Assembly (NCBI RefSeq): GCF_002093115.1
Contig: NZ_NAAD01000016.1
Span: forward strand, 41,388-105,387
Direction: 5' to 3'
Origin: Geothermobacter hydrogeniphilus
GTDB lineage: Bacteria > Desulfobacterota > Desulfuromonadia > Desulfuromonadales > Geothermobacteraceae
Length of the DNA stretch: 64,000 bases
Shown here: piece after piece, positions 45,130 to 54,073 of the stretch
Layout: each line of letters opens with the position of its first letter
How positions within the stretch are numbered: position 1 is the stretch's first letter
The notes under the pieces: model-generated
The model's input: only the letters and a program-made list of their open reading frames with translations
Told to the model about the DNA's origin: nothing
Databases searched by the model: none
Position numbers and translations under genes: made by a program

Positions 45130-46389
45130 ATGGAACAGTTGCAGGTCTATCTGAAGGATCGTCTCGTCGGGCGTTTGAACCGTGACCGTGGCCGGCTGTC
45201 GTTTGGTTACCATCGCAACTGGCTGGATGATCCCGCAGCCCATCCTCTGTCGCTGTCTCTGCCCCTGCGCGAAGCCCCGTTTGACGATGCTGAAGCCCGC
45301 AGCTGGTTCGGCAACCTGTTGCCGGAGGGGGATTTTCTCAATCTCATCGCCCGGCGCCTGGGGCGCAGTACGGGCGATGTTTTCGGTCTGCTGGTCGATC
45401 TGGGGGGTGAGTGCGCCGGAGCGGTCAGCCTGCTGGAACCGGGGCGCATGCCGGAGGAAGGGGACTACCGACGGCTTGATGAAGACGCGCTTTACCACCT
45501 TGTCACCGACGAGCCTTCCCCGGCCTGGCTGGGAGAGGATCGGGGTGTCCGCCTGTCTCTGGCCGGGGCGCAGAACAAGGTGCCGGTTTATGTCGACGAT
45601 TCCGGCATCCACCTGGCCACCGGCCGTCAGGCGACCAGCCATATTCTCAAGCCCCGGATTCGCGCCGTCATCGATCTGCCGCATACGGTGGAAAATGAAG
45701 TCTTCTGCATGCAGCTGGCAGGCCGGTTGGGGCTGGCGGTTCCCGCTGCACAGATCGGGGAGGTGCGCGACCAGATCTATTATCTGGTCGAGCGGTTCGA
45801 CCGCTGTCGCGTCCAGAACCGGATCGAGCGGCTTCACCAGGAAGATTTCTGCCAGGCGCTCGGTGTCGAGGCCAACCTCAAGTATGAGGAGAATGGCGGG
45901 CCGTCGACCGCCGCAATCTGGCGGTTGCTGCAGCGTCACAGCTCGGCCCCGGCTGCAGACGGGCGTCAGATGCTGCGCTGGATAGGATTCAATTTCCTGA
46001 TCGGCAACGCGGATGCTCACGGCAAAAATATCGCCCTGCTTTATCGTGGCGACGGTCGTATCCGCCTGGCCCCCTTCTATGACCTGCTCTGCACTGCCGT
46101 TTATCCTCCCCTTGACCGGCGGCTGGCCCTGCGCCTCGGTGGGGAGCGCCGCCCGGAGCGCCTGCGTCGACGCCACTGGGAACGGTTGGCCCGGGACTTG
46201 GAAATAGCCCCTCGCGCCATTTTTGCCGAACTCGAAAAGCTGACCCGGGCCATCGAAAAAAACGCTGGAGCCCTTGCCGGGCAATTCACTGACCGATACG
46301 CCTGCGAAGAGACGATGAACGGCATTCTGGAAATCATCCGTCAGCGCAGCAGCTGGGCCTGGGCGGTGCTGGGTGGCCGGCCTGATTGA
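45130..46389 (+). CDS. hipA: HipA-like serine/threonine kinase toxin
   Basis: A 419-residue protein. The N-terminal Couple_hipA domain (QVYLKDRLVGRLNRDRGRLS-FGY) is followed by the kinase-like fold with LSLAGAQNKVPVY (P-loop-like, S in the autophosphorylated loop region), the HILKPRI lysine and the catalytic NFLIGNADAHGKNIALLY (about 283-300), plus FYDLLCTAVYP for the metal site. E. coli HipA phosphorylates glutamyl-tRNA synthetase and causes growth arrest. All catalytic motifs are intact, so it appears functional. Targets in this organism are unknown. Confidence 0.92.
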   Translation: MEQLQVYLKDRLVGRLNRDRGRLSFGYHRNWLDDPAAHPLSLSLPLREAPFDDAEARSWFGNLLPEGDFLNLIARRLGRSTGDVFGLLVDLGGECAGAVSLLEPGRMPEEGDYRRLDEDALYHLVTDEPSPAWLGEDRGVRLSLAGAQNKVPVYVDDSGIHLATGRQATSHILKPRIRAVIDLPHTVENEVFCMQLAGRLGLAVPAAQIGEVRDQIYYLVERFDRCRVQNRIERLHQEDFCQALGVEANLKYEENGGPSTAAIWRLLQRHSSAPAADGRQMLRWIGFNFLIGNADAHGKNIALLYRGDGRIRLAPFYDLLCTAVYPPLDRRLALRLGGERRPERLRRRHWERLARDLEIAPRAIFAELEKLTRAIEKNAGALAGQFTDRYACEETMNGILEIIRQRSSWAWAVLGGRPD

Positions 46390-46490
46390 GGGAAGGTCGG
46401 GGACAGAAACTATGGTCTGGCTATTTAGGCACCGGCAGACGAAGGGGCCGGAAACGATAAGCTGCGCCTGTGGTGAAAAGAACCGGCTCT

Positions 46491-47594
46491 TTATTCTACC
46501 CTATTGCCGCCCCCTGACCTGTCCCGGTCAGCCGGTTCCCGTCCATCGGTTTCCGCCCGCCGTTTCTTCAGCTGCTGCTTCCAGATGGCGGCTTTTTCCA
46601 GCGCATACTGCTGCATGTCTGCCACTTTGTCGGCCTCATCGACAATTTCCCGCCCCAGCAACGTTTCCAGCGCATCTTCCAGGGTCACTATGCCGGAATA
46701 CTGAAGATAGGAATCATGCACCAGAAAGAGGTGTTCCTTGCGCCTGATGAACTGATCCATAAGATGAAACACCGGCGTATCTTTCGGAACCCGGTGAATG
46801 GGCGTCATGATCTCCTTCAGAGGCTGGTTCAGCTTCCTGTTCTGGGACGCGGCCTTGAGAATCGTTCTGGCAAAGACCAACCCGGTAATATTGTCAGGCG
46901 TGTGTTCAAAAACGGGGATGCGCGAAAAGATGTAAAGGTCATCATGCGCCAATGCATTCTTGATTGTTTCAGCGCCATCCAAGGCAAAAACCACGCTGCG
47001 GGGCGTGAGAATGTCCTTGACCTTGACCTGTTTCAGCTGCAGCAGGTTTTCAATCAACTGACTTTCCTCTTCGGCGAGAATCCCACTCTCTTCGCTCATT
47101 TCCGCCATCGCGGCAATTTCCTCCCGGGTCGGAGCGCTGTCGGTGGGTTGCTGGATGTGCCGGGTAATGAGACGGGAAACCCACAACAGCGGCAACAAGA
47201 TGCGGGTCAGGAACTTGACGATATAAGCTGTAGGCCTGGCCAGCTGCCGCCAGTAGGTCGCACCAATGGTCTTGGGAATGATTTCCGAAAAATACAGGAT
47301 CAGCAAAGTCAGGATGATCGCGATCAGGCTTTGCCACTGAACACCGAAAATCCGCACCGCTTCGGCGCCGACCCCTGCAGCCCCCATGGTATGAGCAATC
47401 GTGTTCAGAATCAGGATGGACGATATGGAGGTGTCGATATCGTTTTTCAACTCCCCAAGGAGCCCCTTCACCGGGGAGTTGTCATCCATTGATGCGATAT
47501 GGGATGGTGTTATGGAAAACAGCACAGCCTCGAGCACCGAACACAGAAAAGACACCAACAGCGCCAGCGACAGGTAGAAAAAGAGTAAGCTCAT
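46491..47594 (-). CDS. CNNM/CorC-type protein with DUF21 and CBS domains
   Basis: A 367-residue inner-membrane protein: DUF21 transmembrane domain (about 1-170, with the SVLEAVLFSITPSHIASM and LILYFSEIIPKTIGATY motifs), then a CBS pair (about 195-320: KVKDILTPRSVVFALDG, IPVFEHTPDNITGLVFART, YSGIVTLEDALETLLGREIV-DE). The CorC/HlyC C-terminal domain is missing; the protein ends in a charged tail. The family includes Mg2+ exporters. No Shine-Dalgarno is seen before the ATG at 47594. Confidence 0.88.
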   Translation of the reverse strand: MSLLFFYLSLALLVSFLCSVLEAVLFSITPSHIASMDDNSPVKGLLGELKNDIDTSISSILILNTIAHTMGAAGVGAEAVRIFGVQWQSLIAIILTLLILYFSEIIPKTIGATYWRQLARPTAYIVKFLTRILLPLLWVSRLITRHIQQPTDSAPTREEIAAMAEMSEESGILAEEESQLIENLLQLKQVKVKDILTPRSVVFALDGAETIKNALAHDDLYIFSRIPVFEHTPDNITGLVFARTILKAASQNRKLNQPLKEIMTPIHRVPKDTPVFHLMDQFIRRKEHLFLVHDSYLQYSGIVTLEDALETLLGREIVDEADKVADMQQYALEKAAIWKQQLKKRRAETDGREPADRDRSGGGNRVE

Positions 47595-48058
47595 AGAATT
47601 CGGCCGCTATTCCGGTTTGCAGATTGAGTAGCCCCTGAATCAGGTATCCCCCCGCGACGGTTGCTGCCTGATCTTGCCGGTCCGGTTGAAAAAACCGCCC
47701 GCCCGTGCGCCCTGTTCCAGTGCAAAACCAGGGAGGGACTTGCTGATACAATGTCCAGACCCGTCTATCACACTAATGTTAACAGAGTCGACAGCGCTGT
47801 AATTCCAAAAGTAAAAATGTCTGAATCAGCAGGTCCGACCGCCCGGGAACATTATCAGAAAAAAACGGCCAGCGAATTGTCTCCCGGATGGCCTGTGTGC
47901 GTGGTCTGTCATGTCCCCCTCCTGAAGTCGGTTTTTCCTTGTTAGTGGTTTTTGTCTCCGTGCCACGGATTCCAGCCAGATAGCTTCCCGCTCGCCGGAA
48001 CATTCCCCGTTCACCATTGCTGACGCAACCCGCCCGGTTGTGGTTAAATGATCACATT
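47595..48058. other. 464-bp gene-poor intergenic region
   Basis: I find no convincing gene. It contains CCCCTGAATCAGG (47631-47643), a fragment like the end of repeat family C. On the minus strand AGGAGGGGGACATG (about 47912-47925) opens a 28-codon frame; a good ribosome site is the only support for it. The uvrB promoter occupies the right end. Confidence 0.5.
48021..48049 (+). promoter_or_regulatory. Start-proximal promoter of uvrB
   Basis: TGACGC (48021-48026), 17-bp spacer, TTAAAT (48044-48049), 9 nt before the ATG at 48059; no Shine-Dalgarno. Confidence 0.45.
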
Positions 48059-50059
48059 ATGGCGAAATTCGAACTGATATCCGACTATCAGCCGTGCGGC
48101 GATCAGCCGCAGGCGATCGACGAGCTGGTCGCCGGGCTTGCACGCGGCGACCGGCACCAGGTGCTGCTCGGCGTCACCGGCTCGGGCAAGACCTTCACCA
48201 TGGCCAACGTGGTCGCCGAGGTGCAGCGGCCGACCCTGGTGCTGGCCCACAACAAGACCCTGGCGGCGCAGCTCTACGGCGAGTTCAAGGAGTTGTTTCC
48301 GAAAAATGCCGTCGAGTATTTCGTGTCCTATTACGACTACTACCAGCCGGAGGCCTACGTGCCGGTCACTGATACCTTCATCGAGAAGGATTCGGCGATC
48401 AACGAGGAGATCGACAAGCTGCGCCACAGCGCCACCCGTTCGCTGCTGACCCGTCGCGACGTGCTGATTGTCGCTTCGGTCTCCTGCATTTACGGGCTCG
48501 GCTCGCCGGAGGCCTACTACGGCATGCTGGTGCGGCTCGAAGAGGGGATGGAACTGGACCGCAACGAGCTGCTGAAGAAACTGGTCGAGACCCAGTACCA
48601 GCGCAACGATGTCGATTTCCATCGCGGCTCCTTCCGGGTGCGCGGCGACGTGGTCGAGGTCTTTCCCGCCTACGAGGAGGAGCGGGCGCTGCGGATCGAG
48701 TTCTTCGGCGACGAGGTCGAGGCGATCAGCGAGATCGACCCCCTGCGCGGTCAGGTCATCGACCGTCTCCAGCAGACCGCCATCTTTCCCGCCAGCCACT
48801 ATGTCGCCACCCGGCCGACCCTCGAGAAGGCGATCAAGCTGATCCAGGATGAACTGCAGGAGCGCATCCAGTTCTTCCGCGCCAACAACCAGCTGCTGGA
48901 GGCGCAGCGCATCGAGCAGCGCACCCTGTTCGACATCGAGATGATGGAGGAGATGGGCTACTGCCAGGGGATCGAGAACTATTCCCGCTACCTCGACGGC
49001 CGTGAGGCGGGTACCGCCCCGGCGACCCTGTTCGATTACTTTCCCGACGATGCGCTGATGTTCATCGACGAGTCGCATGTTTCGGTCAGCCAGGTCGGCG
49101 CCATGTACCGCGGCGATCGTTCACGCAAGGAAACCCTGGTCAACTACGGCTTCCGCCTGCCCTCGGCGCTCGACAACCGGCCGCTGATGTTCAGCGAGTT
49201 CGAGGCCAAGGGCATTCAGACCGTCTATGTCTCGGCCACGCCGGCCGATTACGAACTGGAGCAGGCTCAAGGGGTGGTGGTCGAACAGATCGTCCGCCCC
49301 ACCGGGCTGGTCGACCCGCCGATCGAGGTGCGATCGGCCCGCGAACAGGTCGACGACCTGATCGCTGAGATAAGGACGACCGTCGAACAGGGCTACCGCA
49401 TCCTGGCAACCACCCTGACCAAGCGCATGGCCGAAGATCTGACCGGCTACCTCGACGAACTCGGCATCCGCGTGCGCTACCTCCATTCCGACATCAAGAC
49501 CGTGGAACGGATGCAGATCATCCGTGATCTGCGCGAGGGGCAGTTCGACGTGCTGATCGGCATCAATCTGCTGCGCGAAGGTCTCGATATTCCCGAAGTC
49601 GCCCTGGTCGCCATCCTTGATGCCGACAAAGAAGGCTTTCTGCGCTCGGCTCGCTCGCTGATCCAGACCTGCGGCCGTGCCGCGCGCAACGTCGACGGCC
49701 GGGTGATCATGTATGCCGACACCGTCACCCGTTCGATGCGCGCCTGCATCGACGAGACCGAACGTCGCCGCACCGCCCAGCTGGCCTACAATGAGGAACA
49801 CGGCATCACCCCGCAGTCGGTGAAAAAGGGCATGCGCAGCATTCTCGAAGATATCGCCGCCCAGGATGGTTCCGCTCCGGCCCTGGCCGCCGAGGAACTG
49901 GCGAGCTACGGCAACGATCCGCGGCAACTGCGCAGGAAGATCAAGCAGCTCAAGCAGGAAATGCTGACCGCTGCCGCCGATCTTGAATTCGAAAAAGCGG
50001 CTGAGCTTCGTGACCGCATGCTGATGCTGGAGAAGCGGGAACTGGAGTTGCTGGGTTAG
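48059..50059 (+). CDS. uvrB: Excinuclease ABC subunit B
   Basis: A 666-residue DNA repair helicase-like protein. Walker [17 protein letters not shown] (about 38-53), the beta-hairpin region with [12 protein letters not shown], DEEs-type motif [24 protein letters not shown] and [18 protein letters not shown] are typical; the C-terminal UVR domain (about 628-663, [22 protein letters not shown]) is present. It works with UvrA (13 kb) and is recruited through Mfd (6.1 kb). The TAG stop is the left flank of a 346-bp insertion-like element. Confidence 0.97.
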   Translation: MAKFELISDYQPCGDQPQAIDELVAGLARGDRHQVLLGVTGSGKTFTMANVVAEVQRPTLVLAHNKTLAAQLYGEFKELFPKNAVEYFVSYYDYYQPEAYVPVTDTFIEKDSAINEEIDKLRHSATRSLLTRRDVLIVASVSCIYGLGSPEAYYGMLVRLEEGMELDRNELLKKLVETQYQRNDVDFHRGSFRVRGDVVEVFPAYEEERALRIEFFGDEVEAISEIDPLRGQVIDRLQQTAIFPASHYVATRPTLEKAIKLIQDELQERIQFFRANNQLLEAQRIEQRTLFDIEMMEEMGYCQGIENYSRYLDGREAGTAPATLFDYFPDDALMFIDESHVSVSQVGAMYRGDRSRKETLVNYGFRLPSALDNRPLMFSEFEAKGIQTVYVSATPADYELEQAQGVVVEQIVRPTGLVDPPIEVRSAREQVDDLIAEIRTTVEQGYRILATTLTKRMAEDLTGYLDELGIRVRYLHSDIKTVERMQIIRDLREGQFDVLIGINLLREGLDIPEVALVAILDADKEGFLRSARSLIQTCGRAARNVDGRVIMYADTVTRSMRACIDETERRRTAQLAYNEEHGITPQSVKKGMRSILEDIAAQDGSAPALAAEELASYGNDPRQLRRKIKQLKQEMLTAAADLEFEKAAELRDRMLMLEKRELELLG

Positions 50060-50099
50060 ACCCAAATCCACCGGCAATTTCGGGATTCGGCTGTCGTTA

Positions 50100-50263
50100 C
50101 CCTGAATCAGTGAGTTTCTGTTGGATGGAGAGTGCAAGTGCTTGGCCTGAATGAGATTTCCGGGAATCTGAAGCGCACCCATTGGTTCGCTGGGGATTAT
50201 TGGGAAGCTCAGGCAGGTCAATGACTTGCGCCATCCGCCGACAAGGGGCTCACTGATTCAGGG
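50100..50263 (-). repeat. Dispersed repeat family C, copy 3 (full length, inverted)
   Basis: CCCTGAATCAGTGAG at the left end and CTCACTGATTCAGGG at the right end, perfect 15-bp inverted termini. The interior matches copies 1 and 2 in reverse: GGAGAGTGCAAGTGCTTGG, CTGAAGCGCACCC, GACTTGCGCCATCCGCCGAC. Confidence 0.85.
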
Positions 50264-50386
50264 TTGCGGTTGAATCTGCTTCGTTGCCTTCACCGCATCG
50301 GTACTCAACGTAGCTCGGCTACGTTTGCGCCCGAAGCGGCGCGGCGCCTCGCATCTTCACCCGTCCCGCCACCCTCGGTCCGCAAA
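50264..50386 (+). repeat. Dispersed hairpin repeat family A, diverged copy
   Basis: Central hairpin AACGTAGC-tcg-GCTACGTT (50307-50325) differs in sequence and length from other copies yet pairs perfectly. CTGCTTCGTTGCC and GCGCCTCGCATC match the family's flanks. Confidence 0.65.
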
Positions 50387-50501
50387 ACAGCCGGTGGATT
50401 TGGGTTAGACGGATCCGTTTGCCCTTCCCCTTGTTCTCTTGTCCTCCGTGCGAGCCGCCCATTCCCTGTTATCCTTGGAAAGGACGGATCGGAGGACTCG
50501 C

Positions 50502-52331
50502 ATGATGGACAACAACACAGACAAACAACGCTCCCTCGCCGTGGCCGAGGCGGCCCGTGAGACCGAGTGGCGCAAGCCGAGTTTCGTCGGCGAACTGTTC
50601 ATGGGACGGTTGCCGCTGGAGCTGGTTTTCCCCTTCCCCGAGCAGTCGGCGGAAGATAGGGAAGCCGGTGATAAGCTTCTGACCGAACTGCGTTCCTTCC
50701 TGGAGCGGGAGGTCGACGCCGACCGTATCGACCGGGAGAAGAAGATTCCGAAAAAGGTGATCGCCGGTCTGGCGAAAATGGGCCTGTTCGGCATCAAGCT
50801 GCCGACCGAATACGGTGGTCTCGGCCTTTCCCAGGTCAACTACAACCGCATCGTGCAGCTTATCGCCAGTCACTGCGCCTCGACCGCGGTGCTGCTCTCG
50901 GCCCACCAGTCGATCGGCGTGCCGCAGCCGCTCAAGCTGTACGGCAGCGACGAGCAGAAACGGAAATACCTGCCGCGGCTGGCGAAGGGGGCCATCAGCG
51001 CCTTCGCCCTGACCGAACCGGATGTCGGCTCCGACCCGTCGAGCATGGCCACCACCGCGACGCTCAATGCCGAGGGGAGCGAATGGATCCTCAACGGTCA
51101 GAAACTGTGGATTTCCAACGGCCCGATTGCCGACCTGCTGATCGTCATGGCCCGCAGCAACGACCCGGCGGCCGACCATCCGGAAATCACCGCCTTTATC
51201 GTCGAAGGCAACAGTGAGGGACTCAGTGTCGCCCATCGCTGCGATTTCATGGGCATCAAGGGGGTCCAGAACGGGCTGCTGCGTTTCGAGAATGTCCGGG
51301 TGCCGAACGACAATATCGTCCTCGGTCGCGGCCAGGGGCTGCGGCTGGCGCTGCAGACCCTCAACACCGGACGGCTGACCCTGCCGGCGGCAGCCGGTGG
51401 GGTGCTGCAGCAGGCCAATGCCATTGCCCGCCAGTGGGCCAACGAACGGGAGCAGTGGGGAGCGCCGATCGGTCGCCACGAGGCGGTGGCGGGCAAAATC
51501 GCTACCCTGGCGGCCGATACCTTTGCTGTCGAGAGCCTGACCTGGCTGACCTCGGCGATGGCCGACCGTGACGACCTCGACATCCGCCTCGAAGCGGCGA
51601 TGGCCAAGCTCTGGTGTACCGAGGCGATGTGGCGGGGGGTCGACAGCCTGCTGCAGATTCGTGGCGGGCGCGGCTACGAAACCGCCGACTCGCTCGCCGG
51701 CCGGGGGGAGTTGCCGATGCCGGTGGAACGGATGCTGCGCGACGCACGCATCAACCGCATCATCGAGGGCACCAGCGAAATCATGCACCTTTTCATCGCC
51801 CGCGAAGCTCTCGATCCGCATCTGCGCATCGCCGGCGCGTCGACCACCTCGGCCAAAATCAACCTCGGACGGGCCGCCGCTTTCTATGCCGGCTGGTATC
51901 CGCAGCTCTGGCTGCCGCGCCTGACCCTCTCCGGGGCGCCGCCCATGCCGGGGCTGTTGGGGCGCCATCTCCGTTTTGTCGCCAACGGCAGCCGCATGCT
52001 GGCCCGTGACCTGTTCCACATGATGCTGCTCTATCGCCGGGGGCTGCAGCAGAAGCAGGCGATTCTCGCCCGCCTGGTCGATATCGGCGCCGAACTGTTT
52101 GCCATGACCGCGGTTCTCTCCCGCGCCGCTTCGCTGCACGGGCCGAGCGGCAGCGAACCGGTTGCCGACCTCTTCTGCCGACAGGCGCGGCGGCGTATCG
52201 GGGTGCTGCACCGGGCGGTCTACCGCAACGATGACCAGTTCGCCTATGACCGGGCCCTGGATGTTCTCGACGGCCGCTACCCCTGGCTCGAAGAGAACAT
52301 CGTCAGCACCTGGAGAAAGCCGCCAGCCTGA
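50502..52331 (+). CDS. Acyl-CoA dehydrogenase family protein
   Basis: A 609-residue flavoprotein of the long acyl-CoA dehydrogenase type (VLCAD/ACAD9-like with an extra C-terminal domain). MGLFGIKLPTEYGGLGLSQV (about 85-104), FALTEPDVGSDPSSM (about 170-184, FAD binding), the W-I-S-N segment GQKLWISNG, and RMLRDARINRIIEGTSEIM (about 410) are diagnostic. The catalytic glutamate lies in IIEGTSEI or earlier by alignment to VLCAD. GGAGGACTCGC precedes the two adjacent ATGs. Its stop overlaps the next gene start (TGATG), so the dehydrogenase and the flavoprotein are coupled. Substrate chain length is inferred, not known. Confidence 0.9.
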   Translation: MMDNNTDKQRSLAVAEAARETEWRKPSFVGELFMGRLPLELVFPFPEQSAEDREAGDKLLTELRSFLEREVDADRIDREKKIPKKVIAGLAKMGLFGIKLPTEYGGLGLSQVNYNRIVQLIASHCASTAVLLSAHQSIGVPQPLKLYGSDEQKRKYLPRLAKGAISAFALTEPDVGSDPSSMATTATLNAEGSEWILNGQKLWISNGPIADLLIVMARSNDPAADHPEITAFIVEGNSEGLSVAHRCDFMGIKGVQNGLLRFENVRVPNDNIVLGRGQGLRLALQTLNTGRLTLPAAAGGVLQQANAIARQWANEREQWGAPIGRHEAVAGKIATLAADTFAVESLTWLTSAMADRDDLDIRLEAAMAKLWCTEAMWRGVDSLLQIRGGRGYETADSLAGRGELPMPVERMLRDARINRIIEGTSEIMHLFIAREALDPHLRIAGASTTSAKINLGRAAAFYAGWYPQLWLPRLTLSGAPPMPGLLGRHLRFVANGSRMLARDLFHMMLLYRRGLQQKQAILARLVDIGAELFAMTAVLSRAASLHGPSGSEPVADLFCRQARRRIGVLHRAVYRNDDQFAYDRALDVLDGRYPWLEENIVSTWRKPPA

Positions 52332-53728
52332 TGTCCCGACACCCCGATCTCGCCATTCTCGGCAGCGGCACCACCGCCTTCGCCGCCGCCCGTCGCGCCG
52401 CCGCCGCCGGCAGAAAGGTGCTGATGATCGAACAGAGTCACCTCGGCGGCACCTGCGTCAACTGGGGATGCATTCCGAGCAAGACCCTGATCGACAAGGC
52501 CGAAATGTACCACGCCGCGCGCCGCGGAGAAGCCTGGGGGCTGAACCTCAAGGCCGGACCGCCCGACTGTCGCACCTTGATGCGTCTCAAGCAGCGGGCG
52601 GTGGAAACCCTGCGTGAAACCCATTACCAGCACGAGCTGGAAAAAACCCCGGGGCTGGAGGTGCTGCGCGGTCATGGACGGTTTCTTTCGCCGCGGGCGT
52701 TACAGGTCGGCGCTGAAATCGTGCGCCCGGAACAGATTCTCATCGCGGTCGGCGGCGCGCCGCGGGTGATTCCCCTGCCCGGTCTCGACACGGTCGACTA
52801 CCTGACCAGCTACAGCGCCCTGCATCTGCCCGACTTTCCCCAATCGGTACTGATGCTTGGCGGCGGCGTGATCGCCCTGGAAATGGGGCAGATGTTTGCC
52901 CGTTTCGGCACCCAGGTCATCATTCTGGAACGGGGAAAAAGCCTGCTGCACGAATTCGATCCGCGTCTGACCCGGATGTTTGCCGATATCCTTCATGATG
53001 AGGGGGTTGAAATCATGACCGAGGTCGAGACCGAGCGGGTCGAGGGAAGGCCGCAGGGGGTCTGTCTCTACTCGAAGGTTCGGGGAGCGCCGGTCGGGCT
53101 CTGCGCCGAACGGCTGATGCTGGCGGTCGGCACCGCGCCGGCAACTGAAGATATCGGTCTTGACCGGGCGGGAGTGGAGGTCGACGAGAATGGTTTCATC
53201 AAGGTCGATGCCGGCATGCGCACCAGCACCACGGGCATCTGGGCCGCCGGGGATGTTACCGGACCACCGCTGATCGCCCCGGCCGGAGCCCGCGAGGCGC
53301 TGGTCGCCGTCAACAACATTCTCGATCCGCGGGCGGACAGTCGCATCGACCACACCCACACGCCGATGGCGGTTTTCTGCGATCCGGAATTCGCCACCGT
53401 CGGTTTGACTGCTGCGCAGGCACGGGTCCGCGGTCTCGAGGTCGAGGAGGCCTATGTCGATCTTGACCAGGTTCCCAAGGCGCACGTGATGGGCGATCGC
53501 CGCGGCGGGGTGATCCTGGTTGCCGAACGGCCCTCAGGGCGGGTGCTCGGCTGCCAGATGCTGGCCCCGCGTGCTGCCGACATCATTCACGAAGCGACCC
53601 TGGCGGTGCGCTTTGGTCTCGATGTCAGCCAGCTGACCACCACCGTCCACGTCTATCCGAGCATCAGTGACGGTCTGCGCCTGGCCGCGCGCGCTCTTGC
53701 CCGCCGACTCGGCCTGCCGATTGTCTGA
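52331..53728 (+). CDS. MerA-like FAD-dependent disulfide oxidoreductase
   Basis: A 465-residue pyridine nucleotide-disulfide oxidoreductase. FAD motif LAILGSGTTAFAAA, the redox pair C42-V-N-W-G-C47 in LGGTCVNWGCIPSK, NAD motif MLGGGVIALEMGQMFARFG, GIWAAGDVTGPPLIAPAGAR-E and the dimerisation region TTVHVYPSISDGLRLAARAL. The last motif is closest to mercuric reductase. It lacks MerA's N-terminal HMA domain and ends without the C-terminal vicinal cysteine pair, so mercury reduction is unlikely. Coupled by one shared base to the acyl-CoA dehydrogenase, it may shuttle electrons for it. Confidence 0.85.
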   Translation: MSRHPDLAILGSGTTAFAAARRAAAAGRKVLMIEQSHLGGTCVNWGCIPSKTLIDKAEMYHAARRGEAWGLNLKAGPPDCRTLMRLKQRAVETLRETHYQHELEKTPGLEVLRGHGRFLSPRALQVGAEIVRPEQILIAVGGAPRVIPLPGLDTVDYLTSYSALHLPDFPQSVLMLGGGVIALEMGQMFARFGTQVIILERGKSLLHEFDPRLTRMFADILHDEGVEIMTEVETERVEGRPQGVCLYSKVRGAPVGLCAERLMLAVGTAPATEDIGLDRAGVEVDENGFIKVDAGMRTSTTGIWAAGDVTGPPLIAPAGAREALVAVNNILDPRADSRIDHTHTPMAVFCDPEFATVGLTAAQARVRGLEVEEAYVDLDQVPKAHVMGDRRGGVILVAERPSGRVLGCQMLAPRAADIIHEATLAVRFGLDVSQLTTTVHVYPSISDGLRLAARALARRLGLPIV

Positions 53729-53751
53729 AGGCTGAAGGAGGGGTGGATCCG

Positions 53752-54069
53752 TCAAACGGGTGATTTTTTCAATGGAGCGTGGAAGAGGCGGTTGCGGTTG
53801 AGAGCGGGGAGTTTCGGTCGTTGCGCAGAGGTCGCGGTGGGCCGCAGTTCAATGATCCGCAATTGCGGCCTGACGGCCCGGATCGCCCTGGAAAGCGCCG
53901 CCGTGGTGGCTTCTTCCACGCCGGCAAGCAGGACCAGTTGCCACTCCTGTTGTTTGAGGCGAAGCATCAGTTCGGCGCTGGTTCGGCAGAGATAAAAGTC
54001 TCCGGTTGTCGGCAGCAGCGTCTGGAGAGCGCCGGGGCCCCAGACGAGGATTGCGGCAGAAGGAGCCAT
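53752..54069 (-). CDS. Small protein with receiver-like fold, partner of LuxR gene
   Basis: A 105-residue protein encoded 4 bp after the LuxR-type gene. AAILVWGPGALQTLLPT, WQLVLLAGVEEATTAALSRA-IRAV and RPQLRIIELRPTATS look like the beta-alpha pattern of a response-regulator receiver (about 5-78), but the acidic pair and the phosphoaccepting aspartate are missing (L-L-A-G-V in place of D). A basic tail (about 80-105) follows. It may be a degenerate, non-phosphorylated signalling adaptor. No close homologue is recognised; the coding call rests on operon position and good codon use. Confidence 0.6.
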   Translation of the reverse strand: MAPSAAILVWGPGALQTLLPTTGDFYLCRTSAELMLRLKQQEWQLVLLAGVEEATTAALSRAIRAVRPQLRIIELRPTATSAQRPKLPALNRNRLFHAPLKKSPV

Positions 54070-54073
54070 ACGT

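Larger units (their letters stand above)
50060..50405. mobile_element. MITE-like composite element at the uvrB stop codon
   Basis: A 346-bp gene-free segment bounded by perfect 16-bp terminal inverted repeats ACCCAAATCCACCGGC (50060-50075) and GCCGGTGGATTTGGGT (50390-50405). The triplet TAG flanks both ends; the left TAG is the uvrB stop codon. Inside are a full repeat C (50100-50263) and a family A copy (50264-50386). It has no transposase. Confidence 0.6.

Noticed and set aside
47757..47945. Plus-strand frame with a C-V-V-C-H motif resembling a c-type heme site
   Set aside because: No signal peptide, single motif, no ribosome site, overlaps a region lacking coding features.
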